Source: Pseudomonas lurida
GTDB lineage: Bacteria; Pseudomonadota; Gammaproteobacteria; Pseudomonadales; Pseudomonadaceae
Assembly: GCF_013522705.1 (NCBI RefSeq)
Contig: NZ_JAAMRE010000038.1
Location: forward strand, 1 to 55,236
Direction of reading: 5' to 3'
DNA length: 55,236 nucleotides
Within the stretch, counting starts at the first letter, position 1; every line of letters starts with the position of its first letter. Shown here in pieces: positions 42,329-50,815 of the stretch. Below the pieces are notes generated by a model. The model made no database searches, had not been told where the DNA came from, and saw only the letters and a program-made list of their open reading frames with translations. Made by a program: the position numbers and the translations under genes.

Positions 42329-43084
42329 ATGAACTGGACCTGGTTTCACAAGCTCGGCTCGCCCAAATGGTTTTACGGCATCAGCGGCAAGCTGCTGCCG
42401 TGGTTGAGCCTCTTCGCCGCCGTGCTGATCGGCATCGGCCTGGTCTGGGGCCTGGCCTTCGCGCCGCCGGATTATCAGCAGGGCAACAGTTTTCGCATCA
42501 TCTATATTCACGTACCTGCCGCGATGCTGGCCCAATCCTGCTACGTGATGCTGGCGGTGTGCGGCATCGTCGGGCTGGTGTGGAAAATGAAACTGGCCGA
42601 CGTGGCCCTGCAATGCGCCGCGCCCATCGGTGCGTGGATGACCGCCGTGGCGCTGGTCACCGGTGCGATCTGGGGCAAACCCACCTGGGGTTCGTGGTGG
42701 GTGTGGGATGCACGCCTGACGTCTATGTTGATCCTGCTGTTCCTGTACTTCGGTCTGATTGCGCTGGGCAACGCGATCAGCAATCGTGACAGCGCTGCCA
42801 AGGCCTGCGCGGTGCTGGCAATCGTCGGCGTGATCAATATCCCGATCATCAAATACTCGGTGGAGTGGTGGAACACCCTGCACCAGGGCGCCACTTTCAC
42901 CCTCACTGAAAAACCGGCGATGCCGGTGGAAATGTGGGCGCCGCTGCTGTTGATGGTGCTGGGGTTCTACTGTTTCTTCGGCGCGGTGTTGCTGATGCGC
43001 ATGCGCCTTGAAGTACTCAAGCGCGAGGCCCGCGCCAGTTGGGTCAAGGCCGAAGTACAAAGCTGCCTGGGGGCGCGGGGATGA
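42329..43084 (+). CDS. ccmC: Heme-handling protein CcmC
   Basis: A 251-residue six-span membrane protein that attaches heme to CcmE. The tryptophan-rich heme site is IWGKPTWGSWWVWDARLTS, and the two axial histidines are expected in IIYIHVPAAM and in EWWNTLHQGATF, both present. It overlaps ccmD by ATGA. Confidence 0.95.
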   Translation: MNWTWFHKLGSPKWFYGISGKLLPWLSLFAAVLIGIGLVWGLAFAPPDYQQGNSFRIIYIHVPAAMLAQSCYVMLAVCGIVGLVWKMKLADVALQCAAPIGAWMTAVALVTGAIWGKPTWGSWWVWDARLTSMLILLFLYFGLIALGNAISNRDSAAKACAVLAIVGVINIPIIKYSVEWWNTLHQGATFTLTEKPAMPVEMWAPLLLMVLGFYCFFGAVLLMRMRLEVLKREARASWVKAEVQSCLGARG

Positions 43085-43257
43085 GTTTCAGTTCTTTCGG
43101 CGATTTTCTCGCCATGGGCCATCACGGCCTGTATGTCTGGACGGCCTATGGCATCTGCCTGGCGGTGCTGGCCCTCAACGTCGTCGCGCCGATCCTGGCG
43201 CGCAAGCGTTACCTGCAACAAGAGGCGCGTCGTCTGCGCCGGGAGACCGAAAAGTGA
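43081..43257 (+). CDS. ccmD: Small membrane protein CcmD
   Basis: A 58-residue single-span protein (GLYVWTAYGICLAVLALNVVAPILA, about 16-40, followed by an Arg-rich tail KRYLQQEARRLRRETEK). This is the CcmD pattern, needed to release CcmE from the CcmABC complex. It overlaps both neighbours by four bases. Confidence 0.92.
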   Translation: MSFSSFGDFLAMGHHGLYVWTAYGICLAVLALNVVAPILARKRYLQQEARRLRRETEK

Positions 43258-43709
43258 ATCCGCTGCGTAGAAAGCGTCTGTTAATCATCCTTGCCATCCT
43301 GGTCGGCGTCGGCATTGCCGTCGGCCTGGCTTTGAGCGCCCTGCAGCAGAACATCAACCTGTTTTACACGCCGACCCAGATCGCCAATGGCGAAGCGCCG
43401 CTGGACACGCGCATCCGCGCCGGCGGCATGGTGGAGAAGGGCTCGCTGAAACGCTCCGGCGATTCCCTGGACGTCACCTTTGTAGTCACCGACTTCAATA
43501 AAGCCGTGACCATCACCTACCGCGGCATCCTGCCGGACCTGTTCCGCGAAGGCCAGGGCATCGTCGCCCTCGGCAAACTCAACGCCGACGGTGTGGTAGT
43601 GGCCGACGAAGTGCTGGCCAAGCACGACGAAAAGTACATGCCGCCGGAAGTCACCAAAGCCTTGAAAGACAGCGGCCAGTCCGCCCCTGCACCCGCAAAG
43701 GAGGGCTGA
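43254..43709 (+). CDS. ccmE: Periplasmic heme chaperone CcmE
   Basis: A 151-residue membrane-anchored chaperone with an N-terminal anchor (RLLIILAILVGVGIAVGLALSAL) and an OB-fold periplasmic domain. The heme-binding histidine is in VLAKHDEKYMPPEV with the following tyrosine present. The GTG start at 43254 overlaps the ccmD stop. Confidence 0.94.
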   Translation: MNPLRRKRLLIILAILVGVGIAVGLALSALQQNINLFYTPTQIANGEAPLDTRIRAGGMVEKGSLKRSGDSLDVTFVVTDFNKAVTITYRGILPDLFREGQGIVALGKLNADGVVVADEVLAKHDEKYMPPEVTKALKDSGQSAPAPAKEG

Positions 43710-43712
43710 ACC

Positions 43713-45701
43713 ATGACGTCCGCATTGTTTATTCCGGAGCTTGGCCAACTGGCGATGATCCTTGCGCTGTGCCTGGCTATGGTCCAGGCCGTGGTGCCGT
43801 TGCTCGGCGCCTGGCGCGGTGATCGCCTGTGGATGAGCTTGGCGCAGCCGGCTGCGTGGGGGCAATTTGCATTCCTGCTGTTTGCATTCGGCTGCTTGAC
43901 CTACGCCTTTATGACCGACGATTTTTCCGTCGCGTATGTGGCGAATAACTCCAACAGCGCGCTGCCCTGGTACTACAAGTTCAGCGCCGTGTGGGGCGCC
44001 CACGAAGGATCGTTGCTGCTGTGGGCGCTGATCCTCGGCGGCTGGACCTTCGCCGTGTCGGTGTTTTCGCGCCAGTTGCCGCAAATCATGCTGGCCAGGG
44101 TGCTGGCGGTGATGGGCATGATCAGCATCGGTTTCCTGCTGTTCCTGATCATGACCTCCAACCCGTTCAGCCGCATCCTGCCGCAGGTGCCGGTGGATGG
44201 CCGCGACCTCAACCCGCTGCTGCAGGACATCGGCCTGATCGTGCACCCACCGATGCTGTACATGGGCTACGTGGGCTTCTCGGTGGCCTTCGCCTTCGCC
44301 ATCGCCGCCTTGCTCGGTGGGCGCTTGGACGCGGCCTGGGCGCGTTGGTCGCGGCCGTGGACCATCGTCGCCTGGGCCTTCCTGGGCATTGGTATCACCC
44401 TCGGTTCGTGGTGGGCCTACTACGAACTCGGCTGGGGTGGCTGGTGGTTCTGGGACCCGGTGGAAAACGCCTCGTTCATGCCCTGGCTGGTGGGCACCGC
44501 GCTGATTCACTCGCTGGCGGTCACCGAAAAACGCGGTGTGTTCAAGAGCTGGACCGTGCTGTTGGCCATTGCCGCGTTTTCTCTCAGCCTGCTGGGCACC
44601 TTCCTCGTGCGTTCGGGCGTGTTGACTTCGGTGCACGCGTTTGCGTCCGACCCGGCGCGCGGCATTTTCATCCTGATCTTCCTGCTGTTCGTGGTCGGTG
44701 GTTCGCTGACCCTGTTCGCCCTGCGCGCGCCGGTGGTCAAGAGCCAGGTGGGCTTCAACCTGTGGTCGCGGGAGACCCTGCTGCTGGGCAATAACCTGGT
44801 GCTGGTGGTGGCCGCGTCGATGATCCTGCTCGGCACGTTGTACCCGCTGGTGCTGGATGCCTTGAGCGGCGCCAAGCTGTCCGTGGGACCGCCGTACTTC
44901 AACGCCTTGTTTATCCCATTGATGGGCCTGTTGATGGTGGTGATGGCGGTCGGCGTACTGGTGCGCTGGAAAGACACCCCGGTGAAATGGCTGCTCGGCA
45001 TGTTGATGCCGGTGCTGCTGGGCAGCGTGGCTTTGGCGGTGATCGCCGGCATCGCCTACGGCGACTTCAACTGGGCGGTGCTGGCCACGTTCCTGCTCGC
45101 GGCCTGGGTGCTGCTGGCCGGCGTGCGCGACATCGTCGACAAGACCCGCCACAAAGGCCTGATCAAAGGCTTGCCGGCGTTGACCCGCAGCTACTGGGGC
45201 ATGCAGGTCGCGCACCTGGGCATTGCCGTGTGCGCCCTCGGCGTGGTGCTTTCCAGCCAGAACAGCGCCGAGCGCGACCTGCGCCTGGCGCCGGGCGAGT
45301 CCATGGACCTGGCCGGTTACCACTTTATCTTCGAAGGCGCCAAACACTTCGAAGGCCCGAACTTCACGTCAGACAAAGGCACCGTGCGCGTCGTCCGTAA
45401 TGGCAAGGAAGTCGCCGTGCTGCACCCGGAAAAACGCCTCTACACCGTGCAGAGCTCAATGATGACCGAGGCCGGTATCGACGCCGGTTTCACCCGCGAC
45501 CTCTACGTGGCCTTGGGTGAACCTTTGGGTGACGGCGCCTGGGCGGTGCGGGTGCATGTCAAGCCGTTCGTGCGCTGGATCTGGTTCGGCGGCCTGCTCA
45601 CCGGTTTCGGTGGGTTGCTGGCCGCGCTGGACCGGCGTTATCGGGTCAAGGTCAAGAGCCGCGTGCGTGAAGCGCTCGGCCTGCAAGGAGCGGCGGTATG
45701 A
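43713..45701 (+). CDS. ccmF: Cytochrome c heme lyase subunit CcmF
   Basis: A 662-residue multispan protein that transfers heme from CcmE to apocytochrome. The WWD signature is GGWWFWDPVENASFMPW, and the flanking YYELGW and AFLGIGITLGSWWAYYE are typical. The length is close to that of relatives. It begins three bases after ccmE and overlaps ccmG by four bases. Long open frames on the opposite strand inside it are codon shadows. Confidence 0.95.
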   Translation: MTSALFIPELGQLAMILALCLAMVQAVVPLLGAWRGDRLWMSLAQPAAWGQFAFLLFAFGCLTYAFMTDDFSVAYVANNSNSALPWYYKFSAVWGAHEGSLLLWALILGGWTFAVSVFSRQLPQIMLARVLAVMGMISIGFLLFLIMTSNPFSRILPQVPVDGRDLNPLLQDIGLIVHPPMLYMGYVGFSVAFAFAIAALLGGRLDAAWARWSRPWTIVAWAFLGIGITLGSWWAYYELGWGGWWFWDPVENASFMPWLVGTALIHSLAVTEKRGVFKSWTVLLAIAAFSLSLLGTFLVRSGVLTSVHAFASDPARGIFILIFLLFVVGGSLTLFALRAPVVKSQVGFNLWSRETLLLGNNLVLVVAASMILLGTLYPLVLDALSGAKLSVGPPYFNALFIPLMGLLMVVMAVGVLVRWKDTPVKWLLGMLMPVLLGSVALAVIAGIAYGDFNWAVLATFLLAAWVLLAGVRDIVDKTRHKGLIKGLPALTRSYWGMQVAHLGIAVCALGVVLSSQNSAERDLRLAPGESMDLAGYHFIFEGAKHFEGPNFTSDKGTVRVVRNGKEVAVLHPEKRLYTVQSSMMTEAGIDAGFTRDLYVALGEPLGDGAWAVRVHVKPFVRWIWFGGLLTGFGGLLAALDRRYRVKVKSRVREALGLQGAAV

Positions 45702-46234
45702 AGCGTTGGTTGATGGTGTTGCCGCTGGCGGCGTTTCTGGTGGTGGCGGTGTTCCTGTATCGCGGCTTGTACCTCGACCCGGCCGAACTGCCGTCAGCGA
45801 TGATCGGCAAGCCGTTCCCGGAATTTTCCCTGCCCACCGTGCAGGGCGATAAAAACCTGACCCGTGCCGACCTGCTGGGCAAGCCCGCGCTGGTCAACGT
45901 GTGGGGCACCTGGTGCATCTCATGCCGCGTGGAGCATCCGGTGCTGAACAAACTGGCCGAGCGCGGTGTGGTGATCTACGGCATCAACTATAAGGACGAC
46001 AACGCGGCGGCGCTCAAATGGCTGGCCGAGTTTCACAACCCCTATCAGTTGGATATCCGTGATGAAGACGGCAACCTCGGTTTGAACCTGGGCGTTTACG
46101 GCGCCCCGGAAACCTTCTTTATCGACGCCAAGGGCGTGATCCGCGACAAATACGTCGGCGTGATCGACGACGTGGTATGGCGCGAGCAACTGGCCGCCAA
46201 GTACCAGGCCCTGGTCGATGAGGCCAAGCCATGA
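45698..46234 (+). CDS. ccmG: Thiol:disulfide interchange protein CcmG (DsbE)
   Basis: A 178-residue membrane-anchored thioredoxin-like protein. The redox pair is WGTWCISCRVEHP, and the GVYGAPETFFIDAKGVI cis-proline loop is present. It keeps apocytochrome cysteines reduced for heme attachment. Overlaps ccmF by ATGA and ccmH by ATGA. Confidence 0.95.
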   Translation: MKRWLMVLPLAAFLVVAVFLYRGLYLDPAELPSAMIGKPFPEFSLPTVQGDKNLTRADLLGKPALVNVWGTWCISCRVEHPVLNKLAERGVVIYGINYKDDNAAALKWLAEFHNPYQLDIRDEDGNLGLNLGVYGAPETFFIDAKGVIRDKYVGVIDDVVWREQLAAKYQALVDEAKP

Positions 46235-46704
46235 AGCGCCTGTTAGTCGCTGCGGTATTGGCACTGGGGTTGGCCGGCGTCGCCCACGCCGCCATCGACA
46301 CCTATGAGTTTGCCAATGATGCCGACCGCGAGCGTTTTCGCGACTTGACCAAGGAACTGCGCTGCCCCAAGTGCCAGAATCAGGACATCGCCGACTCCAA
46401 TGCGCCCATCGCCGCCGATCTGCGCAAAGAGATCTTCCGCATGCTGGGGGAGGGCAAGGACAACCAGCAGATCATCGACTTCATGGTCGACCGCTACGGT
46501 GATTTCGTGCGTTACAAACCGGCGCTGACCGGCAAGACGGCGCTGCTCTGGTTTGGCCCCGCCGCGCTGTTGCTGAGCGGTGTGGTGGTGATGGCCGTGA
46601 TCGTCCGCCGCCGCCGCGCCGCACCTACCGATGGCTCCGACGCGCTATCCCCGCAAGAGCGCCAACGCCTCGACCACCTGCTGGACAAAACCACTGATGA
46701 TTGA
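46231..46704 (+). CDS. ccmH: Cytochrome c maturation protein CcmH
   Basis: A 157-residue protein with a signal peptide (to AHAA), the redox motif LRCPKCQNQDIADSNAPIA, a C-terminal membrane segment (LLWFGPAALLLSGVVVMAVIV) and a basic tail. It is the single-domain N-terminal half of the enteric CcmH; CcmI supplies the other part. It overlaps ccmI by eight bases. Confidence 0.94.
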   Translation: MKRLLVAAVLALGLAGVAHAAIDTYEFANDADRERFRDLTKELRCPKCQNQDIADSNAPIAADLRKEIFRMLGEGKDNQQIIDFMVDRYGDFVRYKPALTGKTALLWFGPAALLLSGVVVMAVIVRRRRAAPTDGSDALSPQERQRLDHLLDKTTDD

Positions 46705-47908
46705 TTTCTGGCTCGCAGCAGGCTTGCTGCTTCTGGTTGCCCTGAGTTTCCTGTTGATCCCTGTGCTGCGCGGCCGTCGTGCCCAGCGCGAGGAGGATCG
46801 CACCGCGCTGAATGTGGCGCTCTACCAAGAGCGCGTGGCCGAACTGCAGACCCAGCAGGCCGAAGGCGTGCTCGACGCCGCACAACTGGACACCGGCCGC
46901 GCCGAAGCCGCCCGCGAATTGCTGGCCGACACCGAAGGCGTGGAAGCCCCCCGAGAATCGCGTCTGGGCAAACCGCTGCCGTTGCTGGCCGCGTTTCTGG
47001 TGCCGGTGCTGGGCCTGGGCTTGTACCTGCACTTCGGTGCCAGCGACAAGGTGGAACTGACGCGCGAATTTGCCCAGCCGCCGGTGTCCCTGCAAGACAT
47101 GACCCAGCGCCTGGAACGCGCCGCCGCCGCCCAGCCGGATTCGGCCGAAGGCCTGTACTTCCTCGGTCGGGCCTACATGGCCCAGGACCGCTCCGCCGAT
47201 GCGGCCAAGGTCTTCGAGCGTGCCGTGGCCCTGGCCGGTCGCCAGCCGGAACTGCTCGGCCAGTGGGCTCAGGCCCAGTATTTTGCCGACAACAAACAAT
47301 GGTCGCCGAAGGTCCAGACGTTGACGGACGAGGCGTTGAAGCTCGACCCGAAAGAAGTCACCAGCCTCGGCCTGCTGGGTATTGCCGCGTTTGAAGGCCA
47401 GCGCTATCAGGAAGCTATCGACTACTGGAGCCGTCTGCTGGCGCAACTGCCGCCCGAAGACAATTCCCGCGCTGCGCTGCAAGGCGGTATCGACCGCGCC
47501 GCGCAAAAACTCAAGGAAAGTGGCGGCACCGTCGCCCAGGCGAAGCAGGCAGCGATGTTGAAAGTGCGCGTGGCTGTGTCCGCCGAGGTGAAGGCCAAGG
47601 CCCTGCCAGGTGACAGCGTATTTATCTTCGCCCGTGCCGTGAGTGGCCCGCCGGCGCCGTTGGCGGCCAAGCGTGTCACCGTAGCGGAGTTGCCGATCAC
47701 CGTCGAACTGGGCGATGCCGATGCGATGATGCCGCAGTTGAAACTGTCCAACTTCCCCGAAGTCCAACTGGTTGCGCGCATATCCCGGGCCGGTCAACCG
47801 ACCGCCGGCGAGTGGATCGGCCGCAGCCAACCCCTGGCCAGCTCCACCACTGCGCTGCAGCAGCTGACCATCGACAGTCCGGACAAGTCATTCGAGGAAA
47901 CGCCATGA
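46697..47908 (+). CDS. ccmI: Cytochrome c maturation protein CcmI (TPR chaperone)
   Basis: A 403-residue protein with two N-terminal membrane segments (3-22 and about 92-112) and a TPR region (DSAEGLYFLGRAYMAQDRSADAAKVFERAVAL and following). The C-terminal domain (KVRVAVSAEVKAKALPGDSVFIFARAV) is the periplasmic part found in Pseudomonas CcmI. It presents apocytochrome c to CcmH and CcmF. Its stop overlaps the start of the lipoprotein gene. Confidence 0.93.
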   Translation: MIDFWLAAGLLLLVALSFLLIPVLRGRRAQREEDRTALNVALYQERVAELQTQQAEGVLDAAQLDTGRAEAARELLADTEGVEAPRESRLGKPLPLLAAFLVPVLGLGLYLHFGASDKVELTREFAQPPVSLQDMTQRLERAAAAQPDSAEGLYFLGRAYMAQDRSADAAKVFERAVALAGRQPELLGQWAQAQYFADNKQWSPKVQTLTDEALKLDPKEVTSLGLLGIAAFEGQRYQEAIDYWSRLLAQLPPEDNSRAALQGGIDRAAQKLKESGGTVAQAKQAAMLKVRVAVSAEVKAKALPGDSVFIFARAVSGPPAPLAAKRVTVAELPITVELGDADAMMPQLKLSNFPEVQLVARISRAGQPTAGEWIGRSQPLASSTTALQQLTIDSPDKSFEETP

Positions 47909-48300
47909 CCGCATTCGCACGTATCACCTTGCTCAGCCTGGTATTGGGCCTGAGCGCCTGTGCGGTCCACCGGCCACCGTCTGGGCCGACCGGGCCGACC
48001 ATCCCACCGTCGGGCCCGTCGACCCAGCCCAGCACCAAACCGTCCGGCCCGATCACCCCACCGCCGAAACCGCTGCCGACCAAGTCGCCGACCTTCGCCC
48101 CACCACCGGGCGCCGCCAGCCATTGGGACGGCAAGATGCAGGTGTATGTGCTGGACGAACAACCCGACACCTTCTACCGCCAGCGCACCTACTACCGCTG
48201 GAGCAATGGCTGGAGCCGCTCCATCAGCCCCAACGGGCCGTGGGAAGAAACCAATGTACAAGGCGTGCCGCCGGGGTTGAGTAAGCAGTACGCGCAGTGA
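47905..48300 (+). CDS. Proline-rich lipoprotein at the end of the ccm operon
   Basis: A 131-residue lipoprotein. The signal peptide ends in LGLSACAVH with cysteine 19 as lipid site, followed by a Pro/Ser/Thr-rich segment of about 45 residues (short PSGPTGPT-like repeats), and a 55-residue folded tail with aromatic pairs (FYRQRTYYRWSNGWSRSISPNGPWEE). I know no named family for the tail. ATGA coupling to ccmI and a terminator right after it place it in the ccm transcript. Role unknown; anchoring of the maturation complex to the cell envelope is conceivable only as a guess. Confidence 0.82.
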   Translation: MTAFARITLLSLVLGLSACAVHRPPSGPTGPTIPPSGPSTQPSTKPSGPITPPPKPLPTKSPTFAPPPGAASHWDGKMQVYVLDEQPDTFYRQRTYYRWSNGWSRSISPNGPWEETNVQGVPPGLSKQYAQ

Positions 48301-48302
48301 CA

Positions 48303-48332
48303 AAAGGCGACCTTCGGGTCGCTTTTTTTATC
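48303..48332 (+). terminator. Terminator of the ccm operon
   Basis: GCGACC (48307-48312) and GGTCGC (48317-48322) close a TTCG tetraloop, followed by seven Ts. A classic strong terminator. Confidence 0.95.
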
Positions 48333-48366
48333 TTGAAATCCATTCCTCCAAACACCTGAGATCCAT

Positions 48367-48450
48367 TGTGGGAGGGGGCTTGCCCCCGATCACGGTACGT
48401 CAGTGGTGGGCTGACTGACCCACCGCTATCGGGGCAAGGATCCTGGCAAG
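48367..48450. repeat. REP-like palindromic sequence
   Basis: TGTGGGAGGGGGCTTGCCCCCGAT (48367-48390) is a REP unit of the fluorescent-pseudomonad type. A partial inverted counterpart (CTATCGGGGCAAG at about 48427-48439) lies 40 bases on. It separates the ccm operon from the EamA/ATP-grasp unit. Confidence 0.75.
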
Positions 48451-48475
48451 GTGCGCTCTCGTATCGCCGGTTTAC

Positions 48476-48501
48476 CTATCCGTTCGGTCAGTACTGACCT
48501 G
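48476..48501. promoter_or_regulatory. Operator-like palindrome upstream of the EamA/ATP-grasp pair
   Basis: GGTCAGTACTGACC at 48486-48499 is a perfect 14-bp palindrome, 52 bases before the EamA start and preceded by CTATCCGTTC. A variant of the same 24-base block appears at 52861-52886. The geometry suggests a dimeric repressor site, TetR-like in look. No repressor gene is adjacent. Confidence 0.5.
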
Positions 48502-48551
48502 CTTGCTGTTTTGTTAAGTTGAAGCACTTGCTGCCTCCCAGGTGAAGTGCG

Positions 48552-49463
48552 ATGCAAAAGCACGGTGTTTTTCTCGGATTGCTGTTCTGCCTGCTAAGTG
48601 CTGCGTTCGATGTATACGTGGGCTTCGTCACGCAAAGGCTTAACACGTTGCTGGTGATTTTCTATTGCTTTATAGCGTCTGCTGCGTTGTTCCTGGCAGT
48701 CGCGCTGTTTCATGACTCGGCTTCTTTCTGTTCCAAAGTCAAAGCCGATTGGAGGCGCGTACTGCTAGTGAACGTCGCAGTTTTACTCAACTGGGGCGGC
48801 CTGTTTTACGCCCTGCGTTATCTGGAGCCGGCCGTTGTCGGTGTCGCTTCGGTGGCCTGCGGGCCGGCGCTTACGTTGATTATTTCCTGGTTCGATAAAC
48901 GCAGTGCGAAAGTTGCTTTTGCGGATGCGCTGATAGCGTGCCTGGTGCTCGCCTCAGTGGGGATCATGCTATCCAACTCGTTGGCGGGTGTGAGCGGTAT
49001 AGAAACCGCCACGATCGGGCAGCGTTTGCTCGGGGTCGCCAGTGTATTGATGTGCGCGCTGGGTACGGTTATGTACACGGTGTTTTCAAAGCGGATGTTT
49101 GCTCTGCAGTGGTCGGTTCATGAAATCCTGGCTGTCAGAAATATTGCGATGATCGTGGTGTGCCTGCTGGCGCTTCCTCTGACCGGCACAGGTTTTTACC
49201 TCGAGTCCGGGTTGATCGCGCCCATGGTGGTTCTGGTCGTCGCTGGGCATTTGCTGCCGATCTACCTGATCCAGAAAACCATCTATTGCCTCTCGCCGAT
49301 CCACGTCTCCCTGGTGTTGCTGACCCTTCCTGTGTTCGTGCTGTTACTTCAGTACCTGGACGATCGCGTGTTTTTTTCGCTGGCCAGTGTCGCGTCCGTC
49401 TGCATCATCGTGTTGTTGCTGTCGGGCCGGGCCTTATATGCAATGAGGAGGGAGGCAGCATGA
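48552..49463 (+). CDS. EamA/DMT-family exporter
   Basis: A 303-residue membrane protein with ten hydrophobic segments in two five-span halves (first half from GVFLGLLFCLLSAAFDVYVGF, second from LLGVASVLMCALGTVMYTVFSKRM), the plan of the drug/metabolite transporter superfamily. It likely exports a small molecule. AGGTGAAG precedes the ATG. It overlaps the ATP-grasp gene by four bases (ATGA), so the pair is translationally coupled; the exporter probably handles the ligase product. Substrate unknown. Confidence 0.87.
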   Translation: MQKHGVFLGLLFCLLSAAFDVYVGFVTQRLNTLLVIFYCFIASAALFLAVALFHDSASFCSKVKADWRRVLLVNVAVLLNWGGLFYALRYLEPAVVGVASVACGPALTLIISWFDKRSAKVAFADALIACLVLASVGIMLSNSLAGVSGIETATIGQRLLGVASVLMCALGTVMYTVFSKRMFALQWSVHEILAVRNIAMIVVCLLALPLTGTGFYLESGLIAPMVVLVVAGHLLPIYLIQKTIYCLSPIHVSLVLLTLPVFVLLLQYLDDRVFFSLASVASVCIIVLLLSGRALYAMRREAA

Positions 49464-50710
49464 TCACGGTGGGCGTCGTGGATGGTTTTTCATCCGGGAA
49501 ATGTGTAGCAAAAGGCTTGTTCGAGAGAGGCTGCAGGTTGATGCATGTGGCGTCGTCAGCCAGTCTCGATGATTACTACTACAGGGGCTTCGATCACTCG
49601 CTGTATGACCGCATGATTGTGCATACCGACTTCGCCACGACGCTCGCCAGCGTTGAGCTTTTCGCGCCCCAGTTCATCATCGCCGGTGCCGAAACCGGTG
49701 TGCTGCTCGCCGATCAGTTGAACGAGCGCCTTCAGTTACCGTATCGCAATGACTTCGACAACACCCATGCCCGTCGAAACAAGTTCGCCATGATCGAAAC
49801 GGTTGCCCAGGCGCACTTGCCCGTAGCACGACAGTGCGTTGCCGACAGTTGGGCGCTTGCACATGCTTGGATCAACGCCCACGGGCGTTTTCCTGTGGTG
49901 GTCAAGCCGCTCGACAGCGCGGGGGCCGATGGGGTGTTTATCTGCGAGGATTTGCCGGCCTGCGAGGCGGCGGTGCAAACGCTGCTGGGCACGGTGAACC
50001 GGTTGAACGGCCGCAATACCCAGGTGTTGATTCAGGAGTATCTGGCCGGCCTGGAGTATGTGGTGAACATGGTGTGCGTCGATGGCCAGCAACTGGTCAC
50101 CGAGGTGGTGCGCTATCAAAAACAGCGGGCCCCGGGCGGCGGCATTCTTTATGACATCGATGAATTGATCGGGCCAGACTCGCCACTCTACTTGCCGTTG
50201 GTGGAATACACCCGCGCCGTGGTGCAGTGCCTTGGCATCCGCAACGGCCCCAGCCACGCGGAAGTCATGTTCACCGACGAAGGGCCGAAACTGGTGGAAA
50301 TCGCCGCGCGTACCGATGGCATTCTTCGTCCTGGCGTATCCCGCCAGACCACCGGGCTGGGGCAGATCGAGGCGGTGGTGTTGTCCATCACCGAACCCCA
50401 GGCATTCGCGCAGTTGCTGGCCAGGGACTTCGATTATCAGCGCCTGCAGCGCACCTACAATGTGTGCCTGATCAATCGCACCGACGGCTACTTCCACAAG
50501 GCGCGGTTTGTGGAGGAACTGCTCAAGCTGGCGTCATTCTTTGAAGCGGTGTTCTACGTTGAGGAGGGACAACCCCTGGGCGTGACGCAAGATGTATTCA
50601 GCCAGCCAGGTACGGTGTACCTGGTGCATGCTGATCCAGCAGTGATCGCTGCGGATTATCAGCGGATCCGATTGCTGGAGGCCCAAGGTATCTACCTCAC
50701 CGCACATTGA
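49460..50710 (+). CDS. ATP-grasp ligase (L-amino-acid-ligase-like)
   Basis: A 416-residue ATP-grasp enzyme. It has an N-terminal Rossmann-like domain (MITVGVVDGFSSGKCVAKGL, FIIAGAETGVLLADQL), the ATP-lysine region RFPVVVKPLDSAGADGVFI (K149), QVLIQEYLAGLEYVVNMVCVDG, and the metal-binding HAEVMFTDEGPKLVEIAARTDG. This suits ligases that join amino acids or other carboxylates through an acyl-phosphate, as in bacilysin-type and tabtoxin-type dipeptide pathways. Carbamoyl-phosphate synthase or biotin carboxylase is excluded by length and context. It is coupled to the EamA exporter, with phnN 105 bases downstream. Substrates are not known. Confidence 0.87.
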   Translation: MITVGVVDGFSSGKCVAKGLFERGCRLMHVASSASLDDYYYRGFDHSLYDRMIVHTDFATTLASVELFAPQFIIAGAETGVLLADQLNERLQLPYRNDFDNTHARRNKFAMIETVAQAHLPVARQCVADSWALAHAWINAHGRFPVVVKPLDSAGADGVFICEDLPACEAAVQTLLGTVNRLNGRNTQVLIQEYLAGLEYVVNMVCVDGQQLVTEVVRYQKQRAPGGGILYDIDELIGPDSPLYLPLVEYTRAVVQCLGIRNGPSHAEVMFTDEGPKLVEIAARTDGILRPGVSRQTTGLGQIEAVVLSITEPQAFAQLLARDFDYQRLQRTYNVCLINRTDGYFHKARFVEELLKLASFFEAVFYVEEGQPLGVTQDVFSQPGTVYLVHADPAVIAADYQRIRLLEAQGIYLTAH

Positions 50711-50815
50711 TGCGTTGCTTTGAGCCTCTGCGCACCCTCTATACTGTCCCGCGACAATTTCCCAGGTGCTGCCAGCCGCTCAATACGGCTGGAGATAAAC
50801 GCAGAGGCTGTTTCA

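Noticed and set aside
43281..45347. A 688-codon minus-strand frame across ccmE and ccmF, rich in His, Gln and Arg
   Set aside because: This composition is typical of antisense readings of high-GC membrane protein genes; ccmE and ccmF are clear on the other strand.
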